From: Streptococcus orisasini
GTDB lineage: Bacteria > Bacillota > Bacilli > Lactobacillales > Streptococcaceae
Direction of reading: 5' to 3'
DNA: 64,000 nucleotides
NCBI RefSeq assembly: GCF_001431045.1
Contig: NZ_BCLE01000010.1
Coordinates: 1-64,000, forward strand
The position numbers were made by a program, and so were the translations under genes. Shown piece after piece: positions 10,540-21,271 of the stretch. Each line of letters opens with the position of its first letter. Positions within the stretch are counted from its first letter, which is position 1. Under the pieces are notes generated by a model. That model saw only the letters and a list, made by a program, of their open reading frames with translations, was not told the DNA's origin and made no database searches.

Positions 10540-12407
10540 TAATTCTCCAACTCACTCAAGTATTCATAGCGTTCGTATTTTTCAAGGAGCTGCTCATTGG
10601 CAGCATCTAAATCACGCTGCAAACTGGCTAACTGGCTGTAATCCGAAGCATTTTCCTGCATGGCTGCCTCGATTGTTTCGATCTTGTCTTCCAAGGCCGC
10701 AATATCATCTTCAATCGTTGCCCACTCCTGCTTTTCAAAATAGGACATGCGTTTCTTTTCGCTCTTAACCCTTTCAGCCTTAGGTTTTTCCATTTTTTGC
10801 GCCCTAGCAGAGCTGGATTTCTCAAATTCTTTTTCATCCAGATAATCGGTATAATTACCAAAAAATGTACGGATTCCGCCGTTTTCAAAAGCTAGAATTT
10901 TATTAGCAACCTTATCCAAAAAGTAACGGTCATGGCTGACTGTAATAACAGGACCCGAAAAATCCTGTAAGAAATTCTCAAGAACCGTTAAGGTGGCAAT
11001 GTCAAGATCATTGGTCGGTTCATCTAGTAGTAAAACATTGGGCTTTTCAATGAGAATTTTGAGCAGGTAAAGGCGCTTCTTCTCACCGCCTGACAGCTTG
11101 GAAATCAATGTTCCATGGCTTGATCTGGGAAAGAGAAATTGTTCCAGTAGACTCGTCACACTGCTTGTTCCAACAGCTGTCTTGACCTCATCTGCTGCTT
11201 CTTGCAGGTAGTTGATAACCCGCTTATTTTCATTCATATCTTTGATTTGCTGCGAAAAATAGCCAATACGAACAGTCTCGCCGGTAATGAGCTGTCCAGA
11301 ATTGGGCTGTAAATCACCATTGATGAGATTGAGCAGGGTCGATTTCCCAACGCCGTTATCACCAACAATCCCAATGCGATCCTTATTTTGAATCAACAGG
11401 TTAAAATCACTCAAAATTGTTTTATCAGGATAAGCAAAATCCACATGTTCAAACTGAATGACCTTCTTACCAATACGGCTGGTTTCAAAGTTGATTTCAA
11501 GGTCAGTTGAAGTCCTTGAACCTGACAGATCGGATTTGAGATCATTAAACCGGTTAATGCGAGCCTGCTGCTTGGTTGCTCTGGCCTGTGGCTGTCTGCG
11601 CATCCAAGCGAGTTCTTGTTTATAGAGCTGCTTTTTCTTATGCAGGCTGGCAGCATCACGTTCGTCCTGTTCCGCGCGAAAACGCACGTAATCTTGGTAA
11701 TTTCCCTGATATTCCAGCAAACGAGCCCTATCCAATTCAAAGATACGAGTGGCTACATTGTCCAAAAAATAGCGGTCATGGGTAATAAAAAGCACTGTCC
11801 TGCGGCTGCTCTTTAAATAATTCGTCAGCCAAGCAATGGTGTCGATATCCAAATGGTTGGTTGGCTCATCTAAAAGCAGTAAATCGGCCTCTGCCAGCAG
11901 GACCTGAGCCAGCTGAACCCGACGGCGCATACCACCGGATAGTTGACCGACCAGCTGACTGGTGTCATTGATGCCTAACTGAGACAGGACAGTCTTCACT
12001 TCGCTTTCAATAGTCCAAGCATCTAAGGCATCCATCTCTGCCATAATCTTTTCCAACTTGTCCTGACTAGCCTCCTTATAATCTGTTATCAGTTTTTCAT
12101 AGGAGCGAACCAGTTCCATTTCCCGAAGATTCGATGACAGCACGGTATCAAGTACTGTTTTTGTCTCATCAAAATCGGGCTCTTGCATCAAGTAGGCTAT
12201 TTTATAGTCATTTTTCTTTAAAAAAGGGGATTTATCCCCATTAAAACCTAGCCTGCCTGAAAGAACATCTAAAAGTGTTGTTTTCCCTGTTCCATTGACA
12301 CCAATAATACCAATCCGATCCAAATCATGGATGATAAAAGAAATATCCTCAAAGACTGTTTTATCACCAACAGTCTTGCTCAGCCCGTCAACTAAAAAAT
12401 CACTCAC
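10539..12407 (-). CDS. uup: ABC-F family ATPase, Uup-like
   Basis: This soluble 622-residue protein has two ABC ATPase domains and no membrane segments. ABC-F proteins act on the ribosome; Uup members have been tied to ribosome assembly or rescue. Domain 1 has Walker [10 protein letters not shown], signature LSGGM and Walker [13 protein letters not shown]. Domain 2 has [14 protein letters not shown] and [13 protein letters not shown] charged linker (about 245-295, with [14 protein letters not shown]) joins them. The last 80 or so residues are a Lys/Glu-rich coiled coil, as in Uup, which argues against EttA. The start overlaps the cca stop by eight bases. An antibiotic-resistance ABC-F is less likely given the coiled-coil end and operon setting. 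Confidence 0.85.
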   Translation of the reverse strand: MSDFLVDGLSKTVGDKTVFEDISFIIHDLDRIGIIGVNGTGKTTLLDVLSGRLGFNGDKSPFLKKNDYKIAYLMQEPDFDETKTVLDTVLSSNLREMELVRSYEKLITDYKEASQDKLEKIMAEMDALDAWTIESEVKTVLSQLGINDTSQLVGQLSGGMRRRVQLAQVLLAEADLLLLDEPTNHLDIDTIAWLTNYLKSSRRTVLFITHDRYFLDNVATRIFELDRARLLEYQGNYQDYVRFRAEQDERDAASLHKKKQLYKQELAWMRRQPQARATKQQARINRFNDLKSDLSGSRTSTDLEINFETSRIGKKVIQFEHVDFAYPDKTILSDFNLLIQNKDRIGIVGDNGVGKSTLLNLINGDLQPNSGQLITGETVRIGYFSQQIKDMNENKRVINYLQEAADEVKTAVGTSSVTSLLEQFLFPRSSHGTLISKLSGGEKKRLYLLKILIEKPNVLLLDEPTNDLDIATLTVLENFLQDFSGPVITVSHDRYFLDKVANKILAFENGGIRTFFGNYTDYLDEKEFEKSSSARAQKMEKPKAERVKSEKKRMSYFEKQEWATIEDDIAALEDKIETIEAAMQENASDYSQLASLQRDLDAANEQLLEKYERYEYLSELEN

Positions 12408-13611
12408 ACTCTAGTTCCTTTCTGACAAAATCCAAAATAGCTTCTCGCTCATTTTTCAAATCACCTGCTACAATAAGCATTTCAATGCGATTCAACAGTT
12501 TACCAAGTTCTGGCCCAGGTTTAAGCCCCAGCTCCGCTATCAGATCACCGCCCTTAACCAGAATTTCATGCTTATCATGAATGACAAGACTGCTAGTGAT
12601 TTGTTGAATACGTTCAAAATCAGCTGGGAGCCCTTGAGCCTTGCGCAGTTCTTCCGCTAAGAGCATTAGGCTCTCGCCGTACTGGTAGACATCTGCCTTG
12701 TCCGGTTCTTTTATTTGACGCAGGTTGTAGATTGCCAAAATTTTTTCTACCGTCTTTTGAAAATCATTGGAAGTTTTCCATTGCTTCAAAAAAGACTTGG
12801 AATTCTTGATATTCAGGTACAAAAGCACTGCTGCCCAAGCCTGCTCAGAACTTGAAAAAGCAAAGGTTTCCGGCAAATCACTTAAAAACCGCTGCCAATT
12901 TTCAGCAGAATTATCCAGCAAAGGCAGGTGGTTATAAGCCTGACTGGCAAGCAGATAAGCAATCCCCTTGCGCCAAAAAGGAGCCTGTAAAAGTTTATCG
13001 AACTCAATAAAAGAGCGCTCTACAGAAATTTTTTCCAATAAGGACGCATGTTCTTTCATGGCAGCAAAAGTCTCTTCTTCAATGTCAAAATCAAGAACAG
13101 CAGCAAAGCGCAGGCCTCTCATGATCCGCAGAGCATCTTCATTAAAACGCTCAGCAGCATTGCCGACTGCCCGCAGCCGCTTTTGCTTTAAATCTGCTAA
13201 ACCGTCAAATTTATCAATCACATGAGACTGCTCATCGAGAGCAAAGGCATTGATGGTGAAATCGCGGCGCTTTAAATCCTCTTCCAAAGAGCGCACAAAA
13301 GACACCTGACTGGGTCTGCGGTAGTCCACATAAACATCCTCAGTCCGAAAGGTTGTGATTTCATACTCATGGCCATTTTCCAAAACCAAGACGGTACCGT
13401 GCTCAATGCCAATATCTACTGTTCGCGAAAAAATTTTCTTAGTTTCTGCCGGATAAGAGCTGCTAGCAATGTCTACGTCATGAATAGGACGCCCCAGCAG
13501 AGCATCGCGCACGCTGCCGCCTACAAAGTAAGCTTCGAAACCAGCTGCCTTAATTTTCTCTAATACTGGTAAAGCCTCCTGAAATTCAGAAGGCAGATGT
13601 TTTAATTTCAT
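12400..13611 (-). CDS. cca: CCA tRNA nucleotidyltransferase
   Basis: This enzyme adds or repairs the CCA end of tRNAs from CTP and ATP without a template. It is a class II enzyme of 403 residues. The nucleotidyltransferase core near the N-terminus contains [13 protein letters not shown] followed by HDVDIASS, whose two Asp bind the metal. Next come [20 protein letters not shown] and the neck motif [18 protein letters not shown]. The rest is a helical body and tail. It overlaps dapB by four bases upstream and the ABC-F gene by eight downstream, an order I know from other streptococci. Confidence 0.95.
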   Translation of the reverse strand: MKLKHLPSEFQEALPVLEKIKAAGFEAYFVGGSVRDALLGRPIHDVDIASSSYPAETKKIFSRTVDIGIEHGTVLVLENGHEYEITTFRTEDVYVDYRRPSQVSFVRSLEEDLKRRDFTINAFALDEQSHVIDKFDGLADLKQKRLRAVGNAAERFNEDALRIMRGLRFAAVLDFDIEEETFAAMKEHASLLEKISVERSFIEFDKLLQAPFWRKGIAYLLASQAYNHLPLLDNSAENWQRFLSDLPETFAFSSSEQAWAAVLLYLNIKNSKSFLKQWKTSNDFQKTVEKILAIYNLRQIKEPDKADVYQYGESLMLLAEELRKAQGLPADFERIQQITSSLVIHDKHEILVKGGDLIAELGLKPGPELGKLLNRIEMLIVAGDLKNEREAILDFVRKELECE

Positions 13612-14375
13612 AGTAAATGTTCCAAACCGTAAACGAGCTGCTCTCGTTTGATTACTTCTTTAATTCCTAAATTAACACCGCTCATAAAAGAAATACGATC
13701 ATAAGAATCATGACGCAGTGTCAAACCTTCACCCTGTGCTCCAAAAATGACCTCTTGATGGGCAACCAGTCCCGGCAGGCGAACACTATGGATTCTAAAG
13801 CCATCAAACTCAGCACCGCGAGCACCAGCCAAGGTTTCTTCTTCATCTTCAGCACCTTGTTTCTTATAAGTACGCGCCTCACGGATGAGTTCCGCAGTCT
13901 TGATTGCAGTTCCGCTAGGAGCATCTTTTTTCTTATCATGATGCAACTCAATAATTTCCACATCAGGAAAATACTTGGATGCCTTGGCTGCAAATTCCAT
14001 TAGTAAAACAGCGCCGATGGCAAAATTAGGAGCAATCAGACCGCCTATTTTCTTATCAGCAGACAGATCTGTCAAATCTACAATCTGCTGCTCTGTAAAA
14101 CCTGTTGTGCCTACAACCGGACAAAAGCCATTTTCCAGAGCAAAACGCGTATTTTCATACGCCACTTTAGGAACAGTGAAATCCACCCAGACATCAGCAT
14201 CAAAGCCAACCAAGTCTGCTTTGTCCGTGAAAACAGGAACTCCATCTATTTCTTTTTCAGCAGCAAATGGATCCAGAAGAGCCGCTAATTGGAGCTCACT
14301 GTCATTTTTGACCATATCAACAGCTGTCGCTCCCATTCTTCCCTTAAAACCTGCAACAATCACTTTAATGCTCAT
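13608..14375 (-). CDS. dapB: 4-hydroxy-tetrahydrodipicolinate reductase
   Basis: DapB reduces hydroxytetrahydrodipicolinate with NAD(P)H in the lysine/diaminopimelate pathway, here for wall lysine. The protein has 255 residues. The N-terminal Rossmann fold starts with [16 protein letters not shown]. The active-site block is [15 protein letters not shown] in the middle (about residues 150-165), with the catalytic His and Lys, and the C-terminal half has the tetramer beta sheet. Both ends overlap neighbours by four bases (degV upstream, cca downstream), so it is translationally coupled. Confidence 0.95.
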   Translation of the reverse strand: MSIKVIVAGFKGRMGATAVDMVKNDSELQLAALLDPFAAEKEIDGVPVFTDKADLVGFDADVWVDFTVPKVAYENTRFALENGFCPVVGTTGFTEQQIVDLTDLSADKKIGGLIAPNFAIGAVLLMEFAAKASKYFPDVEIIELHHDKKKDAPSGTAIKTAELIREARTYKKQGAEDEEETLAGARGAEFDGFRIHSVRLPGLVAHQEVIFGAQGEGLTLRHDSYDRISFMSGVNLGIKEVIKREQLVYGLEHLL

Positions 14376-15232
14376 TTTTCTTCTCCTTTAACTATCGGTA
14401 TGGCTCCAAGCGCAATCGCTCCTTCTCCCAGATGGGTCGCAATAACTCCATTAAAAGGAACAATGGCTAAATTTTGGTTATAGCCCTGCGCTGCCAATTG
14501 CTTTTGCAATTCCTCAGCCTTCTTTGGGGCATTAGCATGGATGATATAAGCCATGTAATCCCCGTCTGCAGTAACATCTTCCAAGATAGAAATAAGACGC
14601 TTGAGTGCCTTCTTTTCCGTTCTGACTTTTTCAAAAACTTCAATTTTACCATCTCTAAAATAAAGGATAGGTTTGATACTCAGCAGATTGCCCAAAAGAG
14701 CCGAACCATTTGATAAACGACCTCCCTTAACCAAATGATTAAGATCATCAACCATAATAAAAGCATTGGTCTTATCAATCATCAGCTGAAGATTGGCTAA
14801 AATCTGCTCAAAAGAAAGACCCTCTTCACCCCATCTCAGGGTTTCCATAACCATCCATCCCATCGGGCTGGAGGTGATTTTGGTATCGGGAAAAGCGATG
14901 TCCAAGCCGGCGTATTCCTCAGTCAGGTACTGAATATTTTGGTGAAATCCTGAGATTCCGCTTGATAGGAAAAGACCGATAACATGAGTATAGCCGTCTT
15001 TTTCCAGCTTTGTCAGCAATGCATCCAGATCGGCCAAACTAGGCTGACTGGTCGTTGGTAACTCTTTGGAGGCTGCCATTTTGGCATAAAACTCATCCAA
15101 GGTCAGATTCTTGCCTTCAACATAAGGTTTCCCCTCAATTGCAATCTCAATGTCAAGGATAAAAAGATTACCGCTTGACGCAAAGTCTTCCGGAAGGTAG
15201 ACCGATGAGTCTGTAATTACAGCTAGTTTCAT
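14372..15232 (-). CDS. DegV family fatty-acid-binding protein
   Basis: This 286-residue DegV protein has the EDD fold. DegV/FakB proteins bind one fatty acid and present it to the kinase FakA for uptake into phospholipid. N-terminal ITDSSVYLP and [10 protein letters not shown] (about 60-69) line the lipid pocket; [11 protein letters not shown] (about 85-95) carries the second Ser-rich motif. No membrane segment is present. It is the second gene of the operon, five bases after the DUF1149 gene, and overlaps dapB by four bases. A streptococcus usually has several DegV paralogues, and which fatty acid this one prefers is not visible. Confidence 0.85.
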   Translation of the reverse strand: MKLAVITDSSVYLPEDFASSGNLFILDIEIAIEGKPYVEGKNLTLDEFYAKMAASKELPTTSQPSLADLDALLTKLEKDGYTHVIGLFLSSGISGFHQNIQYLTEEYAGLDIAFPDTKITSSPMGWMVMETLRWGEEGLSFEQILANLQLMIDKTNAFIMVDDLNHLVKGGRLSNGSALLGNLLSIKPILYFRDGKIEVFEKVRTEKKALKRLISILEDVTADGDYMAYIIHANAPKKAEELQKQLAAQGYNQNLAIVPFNGVIATHLGEGAIALGAIPIVKGEEK

Positions 15233-15237
15233 CTCTT

Positions 15238-15612
15238 TTAGAACTCCAGTGTAACGCCTTCTCTATCCAGCGCAATTTCAGTCACTTCATAGGTCATGCG
15301 TTTCAAAATATCAAGTAAAGGAGCTGCTAGAGTGGCAACTTCTTCCTGTGAAAATTCACTGGGCTGATTAACCAGACGGTTTTTGATTTTAACCATTTGT
15401 GACAGCACACCGCTGATAACAAACTCTTCGCGAACAATCATAAACTGCAAAACAGCTACAACTGTCGTTTCGTTTAATACCTCATTTTTTTCCACTAATT
15501 GAAAAGTCACTTCAACATCCGTTTCCGGTGTTCCATTTTCTTTCTCCCATTCTAAATTTCTAGCATCGTAGTGATACTGATTAACAAATTCTTTTTGACG
15601 TACAATTTCCAT
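15238..15612 (-). CDS. DUF1149 family protein
   Basis: This small soluble protein of about 124 residues belongs to a family of unknown function conserved in streptococci and lactococci. I place the start at the ATG at 15612 because AAGGAG lies six bases before it; an in-frame ATG nine codons upstream lacks a good ribosome site. The sequence begins [19 protein letters not shown]. It is rich in Glu and Val, with alternating strand-like segments and no signal or membrane segment. It is the first gene of the eight-gene operon, so it may have a housekeeping role. No function is claimed. Confidence 0.75.
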   Translation of the reverse strand: MEIVRQKEFVNQYHYDARNLEWEKENGTPETDVEVTFQLVEKNEVLNETTVVAVLQFMIVREEFVISGVLSQMVKIKNRLVNQPSEFSQEEVATLAAPLLDILKRMTYEVTEIALDREGVTLEF

Positions 15613-15641
15613 TGTTTTCTCCTTGTTTTGCATTACCACTC

Positions 15642-15650
15642 ATTATAGCA
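15642..15650 (-). promoter_or_regulatory. extended -10 promoter of the eight-gene operon
   Basis: The minus strand reads TGCTATAAT, an extended -10 element, about 30 bases before the DUF1149 start. No strong -35 is visible, which is usual for extended -10 promoters. No other promoter or terminator is seen down to 6535. Confidence 0.65.
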
Positions 15651-15681
15651 CACTTAAAAACAAAATTAAAGAAATCCCTTA

Positions 15682-16203
15682 TCAGAATTTCTTTTGCGGA
15701 TGCTTAGCAACGATGTCCGGATACCGTTCCAAAACAGCCTTTCCTTTGTCTGTGATTTGATAACCTCGAAGGTCAAACAGCCTTCCCAGTTCCTCATTGG
15801 AATAAACCTTGGCCAGAGCTTCCTCCACATCGCGGCGTTTCATTTTAGACAGGCCCTTGACATGCTGCAGCTGTAAAAATTCTTTTAGTTTTGGCATAGC
15901 CAAGTGCTTGAGAGACTCAAAAGCTGTATTCAGCCTGACATAGTTTTCCTGAAGAAGCCAGTCTAATTCTTTTTGAGCGTCAATGCCATAGCTGGTATAA
16001 AAATACTTATGATGAGAAGACTGATTGGTATAGGTGCCAAAGCTGATTCGCCAGAGCATGATAATATGGCCGGGCAGCAGACCTTCTGCTGTGCGTACCA
16101 TATTTCGTTTAGGGACAGGCTTTTTTAGGAGCTCCTCCTGATACTGCGGCGCAAAATAAGGCAGCTCTGCATGATTAGCATAGACTTGATTAAAATTTTT
16201 CAT
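15682..16203 (-). CDS. small protein with SAP-like motif, function unknown
   Basis: The protein has about 173 residues if read from ATG 16203 (MKNFNQVYANHAELPYF). I do not recognise a named function. The middle part, LKEFLQLQHVKGLSKMKRRD followed by VEEAL, looks like a SAP-type helix-turn-helix (nucleic-acid binding), and the C-terminal ITDKGKAVLERY resembles the end of a winged helix. There is no signal or membrane segment. The reading frame extends 13 codons further upstream, but that stretch contains a -10 element six bases before ATG 16203, so it is probably untranscribed. No ribosome site fits ATG 16203, so the mRNA may be leaderless (see findings). Confidence 0.65.
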   Translation of the reverse strand: MKNFNQVYANHAELPYFAPQYQEELLKKPVPKRNMVRTAEGLLPGHIIMLWRISFGTYTNQSSHHKYFYTSYGIDAQKELDWLLQENYVRLNTAFESLKHLAMPKLKEFLQLQHVKGLSKMKRRDVEEALAKVYSNEELGRLFDLRGYQITDKGKAVLERYPDIVAKHPQKKF

Positions 16204-16209
16204 GCTTCT

Positions 16210-16217
16210 ATTGTAAC
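16210..16217 (-). promoter_or_regulatory. extended -10 six bases before ATG (leaderless promoter candidate)
   Basis: The minus strand reads TGTTACAATAGAAGCATG. The hexamer TACAAT ends six bases before the A of the start codon, the normal distance from a -10 to the first transcribed base. No Shine-Dalgarno sequence fits between them. It lies directly behind the terminator of the PAP2 gene. Confidence 0.6.
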
Positions 16218-16220
16218 AAA

Positions 16221-16281
16221 AAAAGAGCAGGACCAAAATCATTTCTGCTTTAGAAATTGATCTTATCAGTCCCGCTCTTTT
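16221..16281 (-). terminator. terminator after the PAP2 gene
   Basis: On the minus strand AGAGCGGGAC pairs with GGTCCTGCTCT (one wobble), and an inner hairpin ATTTCT/AGAAAT sits between them. A run of seven T follows. Confidence 0.75.
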
Positions 16282-16334
16282 AGCCGCTTGAAGCGCAGCT
16301 ATTGCTTAAACCTTAATCAGAATAATCAAACCTG

Positions 16335-16838
16335 TCAGCCCCAAAACAGCAGACTGCCCGCCGCAAGGCCAATGAGGTAGCCGATAATAACATCTTTGGG
16401 ATAGTGAACACCACCTAAAACTCGGCACAAGGCCAGTAAAGCAGACAGCAAAAGCAAAAGCAGACCCAAAAAAAGATTTTCGTGCAAGATGCAGACACTG
16501 ATAACCGTTGCCGAAAAAACATGGCGGCTGGGCATAGACTGTCCCTTTGACTTCTTTATAATCAAAGGATGAATTGCCCAAGCCTCATAGGGTCTTGGCT
16601 GATTCAAAAACTTCCTAACTAGTGATAACAAGACAAAAGACAGCCCCGGAATTAAAATATAAGGAAGAACAGCCTGCCAGCTTTCTTGGCTGTAACAGAT
16701 ATAAAACAACAATCCAGCATAAACAAGCGGCATTCCTCGTGTAATAATATAATTAATCAACTTGACTAATTGCACCATTTTAGGACGTGTTCTAATGAGA
16801 CTGGTTAATTTTTTATAAAAGTTTGCATAATCGGTCAT
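16335..16838 (-). CDS. PAP2 superfamily membrane phosphatase
   Basis: This is a 167-residue membrane protein of the PAP2 type, which removes phosphate from lipid substrates such as undecaprenyl pyrophosphate, phosphatidic acid or phosphatidylglycerol phosphate. The three phosphatase motifs are visible: KFLNQPRP (about 76-83), PSRH (103-106) and RVLGGVHYPKDV near the C-terminus. Five hydrophobic segments surround them. It is probably a single-gene unit, ending in the hairpin at 16221-16281. A role in recycling the wall lipid carrier is plausible but not shown. Confidence 0.85.
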   Translation of the reverse strand: MTDYANFYKKLTSLIRTRPKMVQLVKLINYIITRGMPLVYAGLLFYICYSQESWQAVLPYILIPGLSFVLLSLVRKFLNQPRPYEAWAIHPLIIKKSKGQSMPSRHVFSATVISVCILHENLFLGLLLLLLSALLALCRVLGGVHYPKDVIIGYLIGLAAGSLLFWG

Positions 16839-16985
16839 TGATTTATCCTACTTCTGAAATTCGTTAAAAGGTCAGCTGTACATATCAAACTAATTTGTCA
16901 GATTTTATTATATCATGATTTCTTCCAACAGTCTGGAAAATCTATTTGGCTGCTTTCAAAAACAGATAGATGATTCAAGGTAAAA

Positions 16986-17038
16986 GAAACTGCACCTAAA
17001 AAGTTAGACTGTAAGTGTAACTTTTTAGGTGCAGTTTC
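16986..17038 (-). terminator. perfect 21-bp inverted repeat, terminator of the methionine genes
   Basis: Arms at 16986-17006 and 17018-17038 are perfectly complementary over 21 bp with an 11-base loop; the core is TGCACCTAAAAAGTTA. It lies ten bases past the YitJ-type gene and is followed on the minus strand by TTTTACC. It probably terminates transcription. The core resembles ends of IS3-type elements, so it may be IS-derived. The rest of 16839-17048 holds nothing else that I recognise. Confidence 0.7.
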
Positions 17039-17048
17039 CCTGTTTATT

Positions 17049-18938
17049 TTAGATGGCTGTACGAGAGCGATTTGCAGAAAGCGATTCTGCCATCTTGCTC
17101 TTTGTTTTTTCCTGAATGTACTCAATCAATTCCACTGTCAAATCATAGCGCAAAAAAGGCGTAATCAGATAAATACCCTTGAAATACTCTAGAGCTAAAT
17201 CAATCATTTTCTTGCTTTCAGCCAAAGCTACTTTTTGACAAGTCTCTTTTTCGTCTCTAACAGCTTCTAACTTGGCTAAAAACTCTTCTGATAAATCAAT
17301 TCCGGGAACCTCATTGTGCAAAAAAAGAGCATTTTCATAAGAAGTGATTGGCATAATACCGATAAAGAAGGGCTGCTCATAAGCTTTGGTAACCTTGCTT
17401 AATTCTTGGATTACTGTATCAGTGAAAATGGGCTGCGTAATAAAATAATCAGCTCCAGATGCAATTTTCTTTTCAATCAACCTAGTTGTTCTGCTTAGAT
17501 TTTTAACATTAGGATTGAAGGCTGCAGCCACGGTGAAATGAGTTGCCTTTTTTAGACTGGCACCACTGTAGCCCTGACCCTGGTTGAGCTGCTTAATCAA
17601 GGATAATAATTTAAAGCTGGTAGCATCGTAAACACTGGTAGCTCCTGGAAAATCACCGATTTTTGACGGATCGCCCGTAATAGCAAGAATATGGTCAAAT
17701 CCTAAAAGATCCATTCCCAAAAGCCGTGACTGCAAGCCAATCATATTGTGGTCTCGGCAGGACAAATGAAGCAAGAAAGGAGTGGTTACCTCATCTTTTA
17801 GAAAAGAAGCCATACTAAGGTTGCAAATACGCGCTCTGGCCAGCGAATTATCAGCCAGTGTAATAGCAGCAATTCCCTTTTTATCCAAAGCTTTGACACC
17901 CTCAACAAATTTGTCAACAGCCAGAGTTTTGGGCGGATCAATTTCAGCAATGATGGTAACTTCTTTTTTGACCTTATCCACTAGGCTTTCTTTTTTCTCC
18001 GCTTCATAAATCAATTCTTCTTGACTGATCAAGGGCGTAATCACCTTACGTTCAATCGGCTTAAGACCTCGAATACCACGCTTAATAGCCCTGATGTGCT
18101 CAGGAGTCGTTCCGCAGCAACCGCCGATTAAACGCACCCCTTCTTCCACAAAAAGTTTACTACAATATTCAAAATAATCAGCATTCTGACTAAAACGGTA
18201 CCGTCCATTTTCGTCGTCATTAGAAAAAGACAGCAGACTGGCATTAGGATAAACAGACAAATAAGTTTGGGCAAACAGCGGTATCTGCTTGAGCGATTGA
18301 ATCATGTGATAAGGTCCTAAATGGCAGTTGAGACCGACAACATCCGCTCCTAGCATGACTAGATTGCTGAAAGCTTCTACCAAAGGGTGACCATTTTCTG
18401 TAATTCCAGCTTCATGGAGGCTAATATTTGTTATCAGCGGCAAGTCTGTTAGCGGTCTTATGGCTTTTAAAGCAGCTTCTAATTCTTCTATATCATAGTA
18501 GGTTTCCAAAAGCAAACCATCTATTTGTCCTGTTTCCAAAAGAATCTGTGCTTGTTCTATGGTTTCTGCTATGATTTCTTCAAGGCTCAAATCACACTGT
18601 CTTAGTCCCCTAGAAGCCCCGATAGTACCCAAAACAAAGATGTCTTGACCAGCTGCCTGACGAGCCAGTTTAACTGCTTCTTGATTTATCTTTCGAACCT
18701 CATTGTCATAGCCAAAACTCTTAAGACGGTGACGCTTAGCCCCATAAGTATTGGTTTGAATGATATCAGCTCCTGCTTCCACATAAGCCCTATGAATAGC
18801 TGAAATTCGCTCAGGATGGCTAATATTATAATAGTCGTGGCAGGATTCTATACCATCAGCATAAAGAAGGGTGCCCATGGCACCGTCAGCCACTAAAATA
18901 TCTGTTTTTAGTCGGTCTAGCAATCTGGACATGAACAC
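17049..18938 (-). CDS. bifunctional homocysteine S-methyltransferase / methylenetetrahydrofolate reductase (YitJ-type)
   Basis: This 629-residue fusion serves methionine synthesis. The N-terminal half (about 1-290) is a homocysteine methyltransferase domain (VADGAMGTLLY at the start), with zinc-binding cysteines in VRLIGGCCGTTPEHIRAI. The C-terminal half (about 330-610) is a methylenetetrahydrofolate reductase barrel (IAEIDPPKT, LAITGDPSKIGDFPGATSVY, FTVAAAFNPN, YFITQPIF), which makes 5-methyl-THF for MetE. It starts ten bases after the metE stop, so both are read from the metE promoter and supply each other. The family resembles B. subtilis YitJ. The start ATG could be one of two nearby Met codons (MFMSRLL). 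Confidence 0.9.
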   Translation of the reverse strand: MFMSRLLDRLKTDILVADGAMGTLLYADGIESCHDYYNISHPERISAIHRAYVEAGADIIQTNTYGAKRHRLKSFGYDNEVRKINQEAVKLARQAAGQDIFVLGTIGASRGLRQCDLSLEEIIAETIEQAQILLETGQIDGLLLETYYDIEELEAALKAIRPLTDLPLITNISLHEAGITENGHPLVEAFSNLVMLGADVVGLNCHLGPYHMIQSLKQIPLFAQTYLSVYPNASLLSFSNDDENGRYRFSQNADYFEYCSKLFVEEGVRLIGGCCGTTPEHIRAIKRGIRGLKPIERKVITPLISQEELIYEAEKKESLVDKVKKEVTIIAEIDPPKTLAVDKFVEGVKALDKKGIAAITLADNSLARARICNLSMASFLKDEVTTPFLLHLSCRDHNMIGLQSRLLGMDLLGFDHILAITGDPSKIGDFPGATSVYDATSFKLLSLIKQLNQGQGYSGASLKKATHFTVAAAFNPNVKNLSRTTRLIEKKIASGADYFITQPIFTDTVIQELSKVTKAYEQPFFIGIMPITSYENALFLHNEVPGIDLSEEFLAKLEAVRDEKETCQKVALAESKKMIDLALEYFKGIYLITPFLRYDLTVELIEYIQEKTKSKMAESLSANRSRTAI

Positions 18939-18948
18939 ACTCCTTGTC

Positions 18949-21189
18949 TTAATTTCCTAATTTATGTCGAACTTCTTTAGTCGCTGCAACCAAAACCTTA
19001 AGAGCAGCAAGGGTTTCTGCTTCCTGTCTAGTTTTTAAGCCACAGTCTGGATTTACCCAAAACTGCTTAGGAGACAGCTGATGCAAAGGCCTTTCAATAT
19101 TAGCAATGACTTCTTCCTTGCTTGGAACACGCGGTGAGTGGATATCATAGACACCCAGACCAATACCAAGCGGATAGGTAGCCGTCTCAAAAGATTTAAT
19201 AATATCACCATGGCTGCGGCTGGTTTCAATAGAGATGACATCCGCATCAAGAGCTCGAATGGAATCAATGATTTCATCAAATTTAGAATAGCACATGTGC
19301 GTATGGATTTGCGTTTCGTCCTTGACAGACGATGTCGCGATATGAAAGGCTCGAACGGCATCATCAAGGTAAGCTTTTTGCTTAGCTTTCCGCAGCGGCA
19401 GGCCTTCGCGGAGCGCTGCCTCATCAACCTGGATAATAGCAATGCCAGCATCTTCCAGAAGCTTGATTTCATCTTTGATAGCCAGACCAATTTGATCGAA
19501 AAGCTGTCTGCGCGGAATATCTGTCCGTTCAAAAGACCAGTTGGTAATGGTAATCGGTCCCGTCAGCATTCCCTTGACCGGCCGATCCGTTAGACTCTGT
19601 GCATAAACCGTTTCACGGACAGTCAACGGTTTTATATGCTGGACATCCCCGTAAATAATAGGCGGCTTAACAGCCCGAGAACCGTAAGACTGCACCCAGC
19701 CCAGTTTTGTCGTTGCAAAACCTGCTAACTGCTGACCAAAGAATTCGACCATATCAACCCGCTCAAATTCGCCATGCACTAAAACATCAAGATCCAAGTC
19801 TTCTTGAATGCGAATCCAGCGTTCGATCTCTGCATTTATAAAGGCCTGATAGTCTTCGTCACTTATCTTGCCGCGCTTCCAGGCCAGACGCGTCCGTCGG
19901 ATTTCCTGCGACTGCGGGAAAGAACCAATCGTTGTCGTTGGCAAAAGCGGCAGATGCAATTTTTCCTGCTGCAGCTGACGTCTTTTTTCAAAACTACTGC
20001 TTCGTTCAGTCGTTACATCTTCAAGATTTTCCAACTCAACATTTCTGAAATCAGCGGCCTGAAGAGCTTCAAAATGGGAAATGTGCTCCCTGTAAGCAGG
20101 CCTTTCTTGGCCATCCAGCTTTTCAGCCAGAAGCTTAATTTCCTGCAATTTTTCATCAGCAAAAGCTAGGCCATTTAGCAGGATAGAATCTAAAGTTGTC
20201 TCATGCTTAGTTGTGACAGGCACATGCAAGAGTGAGCAGGAAGGCTGCAGGGTGAGTTCAGCAGTTTTTTCGCTAATCTGTTGCAAAAGATCCTGCGTCT
20301 TAACAAAATCAGAGCTCCAGACATTGCGGCCATCAACTATACCAACAAAAACTTCTTTATCCTTGAAAAGTCCCGTTTTTAGGGCTACAAGATTTTCTTC
20401 CAAACCATGGACAAAATCAAGCCCGAAAGCTGCGACGGGAAGCTGAGAGAGGCTTTCTGCATCAATTAAAGCCTCGAAATAAGTCTGAAAAATAAACTTA
20501 GCTTGAGGAACTTCCTTGGCAAAATAGCCATAAACAGCTTTTGCTGCCTCAAGGTAATCAGCTCCTTCATCCGTTACAAAGATTGGCTCATCTATCTGGA
20601 TATAAACCGCACCAGCTTCTACCAGTTCAGTAAAAACCTGTTTATAAAGCGGCAAAAGACTTTTGACAGCAGCGGTGAAATCCTCAACACCTGATGAAAG
20701 GGCCACATAAGTGATGGGTCCAGTAATAACAGGCTTAGCTTTGTCACCTACAACCTCTCTTGCTTCCAAATAAAGATCCAACAGACGGCTATTGTTGAGT
20801 TTAGGCCTTTGTTTGGACCATTCAGGCACAATATAATGATAATTAGTATTAAACCATTTCTTCATGGAAGAAGCGACATTTTCCTTGCTGCCACGCGCAA
20901 TGGCAAAGTAGAGATCTAGATTTATATCTTTCTCTTTGGCAAAGCGCTTGGGAATAATATTAAACTGTACAGACAAGTCTAAGATATGGTCATAAAGAGA
21001 AAAATCTCCTACTGGAATCAAGTCTAGTCCTGCATTTAACTGCTTTTTCAAAAATTCAAGGCGGAGAGCTTTTGCTCCTTCAAGCAACTCTTCTTTATTA
21101 ATTTTTTGTGACCAATAAGACTCAATCAACTTTTTCCATTCCCGGTTTTCTCCCAACCGCGGATAACCTAAACTAGAAACTTTTACCAT
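18949..21189 (-). CDS. metE: cobalamin-independent methionine synthase
   Basis: MetE moves a methyl group from 5-methyl-tetrahydrofolate (polyglutamate) to homocysteine. The protein has 746 residues, the normal length, built from two similar barrels. The N-terminus reads [16 protein letters not shown]. The C-terminal barrel contains [52 protein letters not shown] (zinc ligands His and Cys), SIETSRSHG and NPDCGLKTR (zinc Cys). The start has AGGAGAAGG upstream. It is followed after ten bases by the methylenetetrahydrofolate reductase fusion and preceded by Met-boxes. Confidence 0.96.
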   Translation of the reverse strand: MVKVSSLGYPRLGENREWKKLIESYWSQKINKEELLEGAKALRLEFLKKQLNAGLDLIPVGDFSLYDHILDLSVQFNIIPKRFAKEKDINLDLYFAIARGSKENVASSMKKWFNTNYHYIVPEWSKQRPKLNNSRLLDLYLEAREVVGDKAKPVITGPITYVALSSGVEDFTAAVKSLLPLYKQVFTELVEAGAVYIQIDEPIFVTDEGADYLEAAKAVYGYFAKEVPQAKFIFQTYFEALIDAESLSQLPVAAFGLDFVHGLEENLVALKTGLFKDKEVFVGIVDGRNVWSSDFVKTQDLLQQISEKTAELTLQPSCSLLHVPVTTKHETTLDSILLNGLAFADEKLQEIKLLAEKLDGQERPAYREHISHFEALQAADFRNVELENLEDVTTERSSSFEKRRQLQQEKLHLPLLPTTTIGSFPQSQEIRRTRLAWKRGKISDEDYQAFINAEIERWIRIQEDLDLDVLVHGEFERVDMVEFFGQQLAGFATTKLGWVQSYGSRAVKPPIIYGDVQHIKPLTVRETVYAQSLTDRPVKGMLTGPITITNWSFERTDIPRRQLFDQIGLAIKDEIKLLEDAGIAIIQVDEAALREGLPLRKAKQKAYLDDAVRAFHIATSSVKDETQIHTHMCYSKFDEIIDSIRALDADVISIETSRSHGDIIKSFETATYPLGIGLGVYDIHSPRVPSKEEVIANIERPLHQLSPKQFWVNPDCGLKTRQEAETLAALKVLVAATKEVRHKLGN

Positions 21190-21271
21190 ATCCTTCTCCT
21201 CTTAGTTATAAGATTAAGACAAATCATTATTTCACCTTAAAACTATAACCTATTTTTTAATTATGTTTAAA

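Noticed and set aside
10539..12407. Antibiotic resistance ABC-F (Msr/Lsa type)
   Set aside because: The C-terminal coiled coil and the conserved operon with cca and dapB point to a housekeeping Uup-type protein.
16913..17125. 70-codon minus-strand frame over the end of the YitJ-type gene
   Set aside because: It runs in another frame of the real gene and through the long palindrome; there is no ribosome site.
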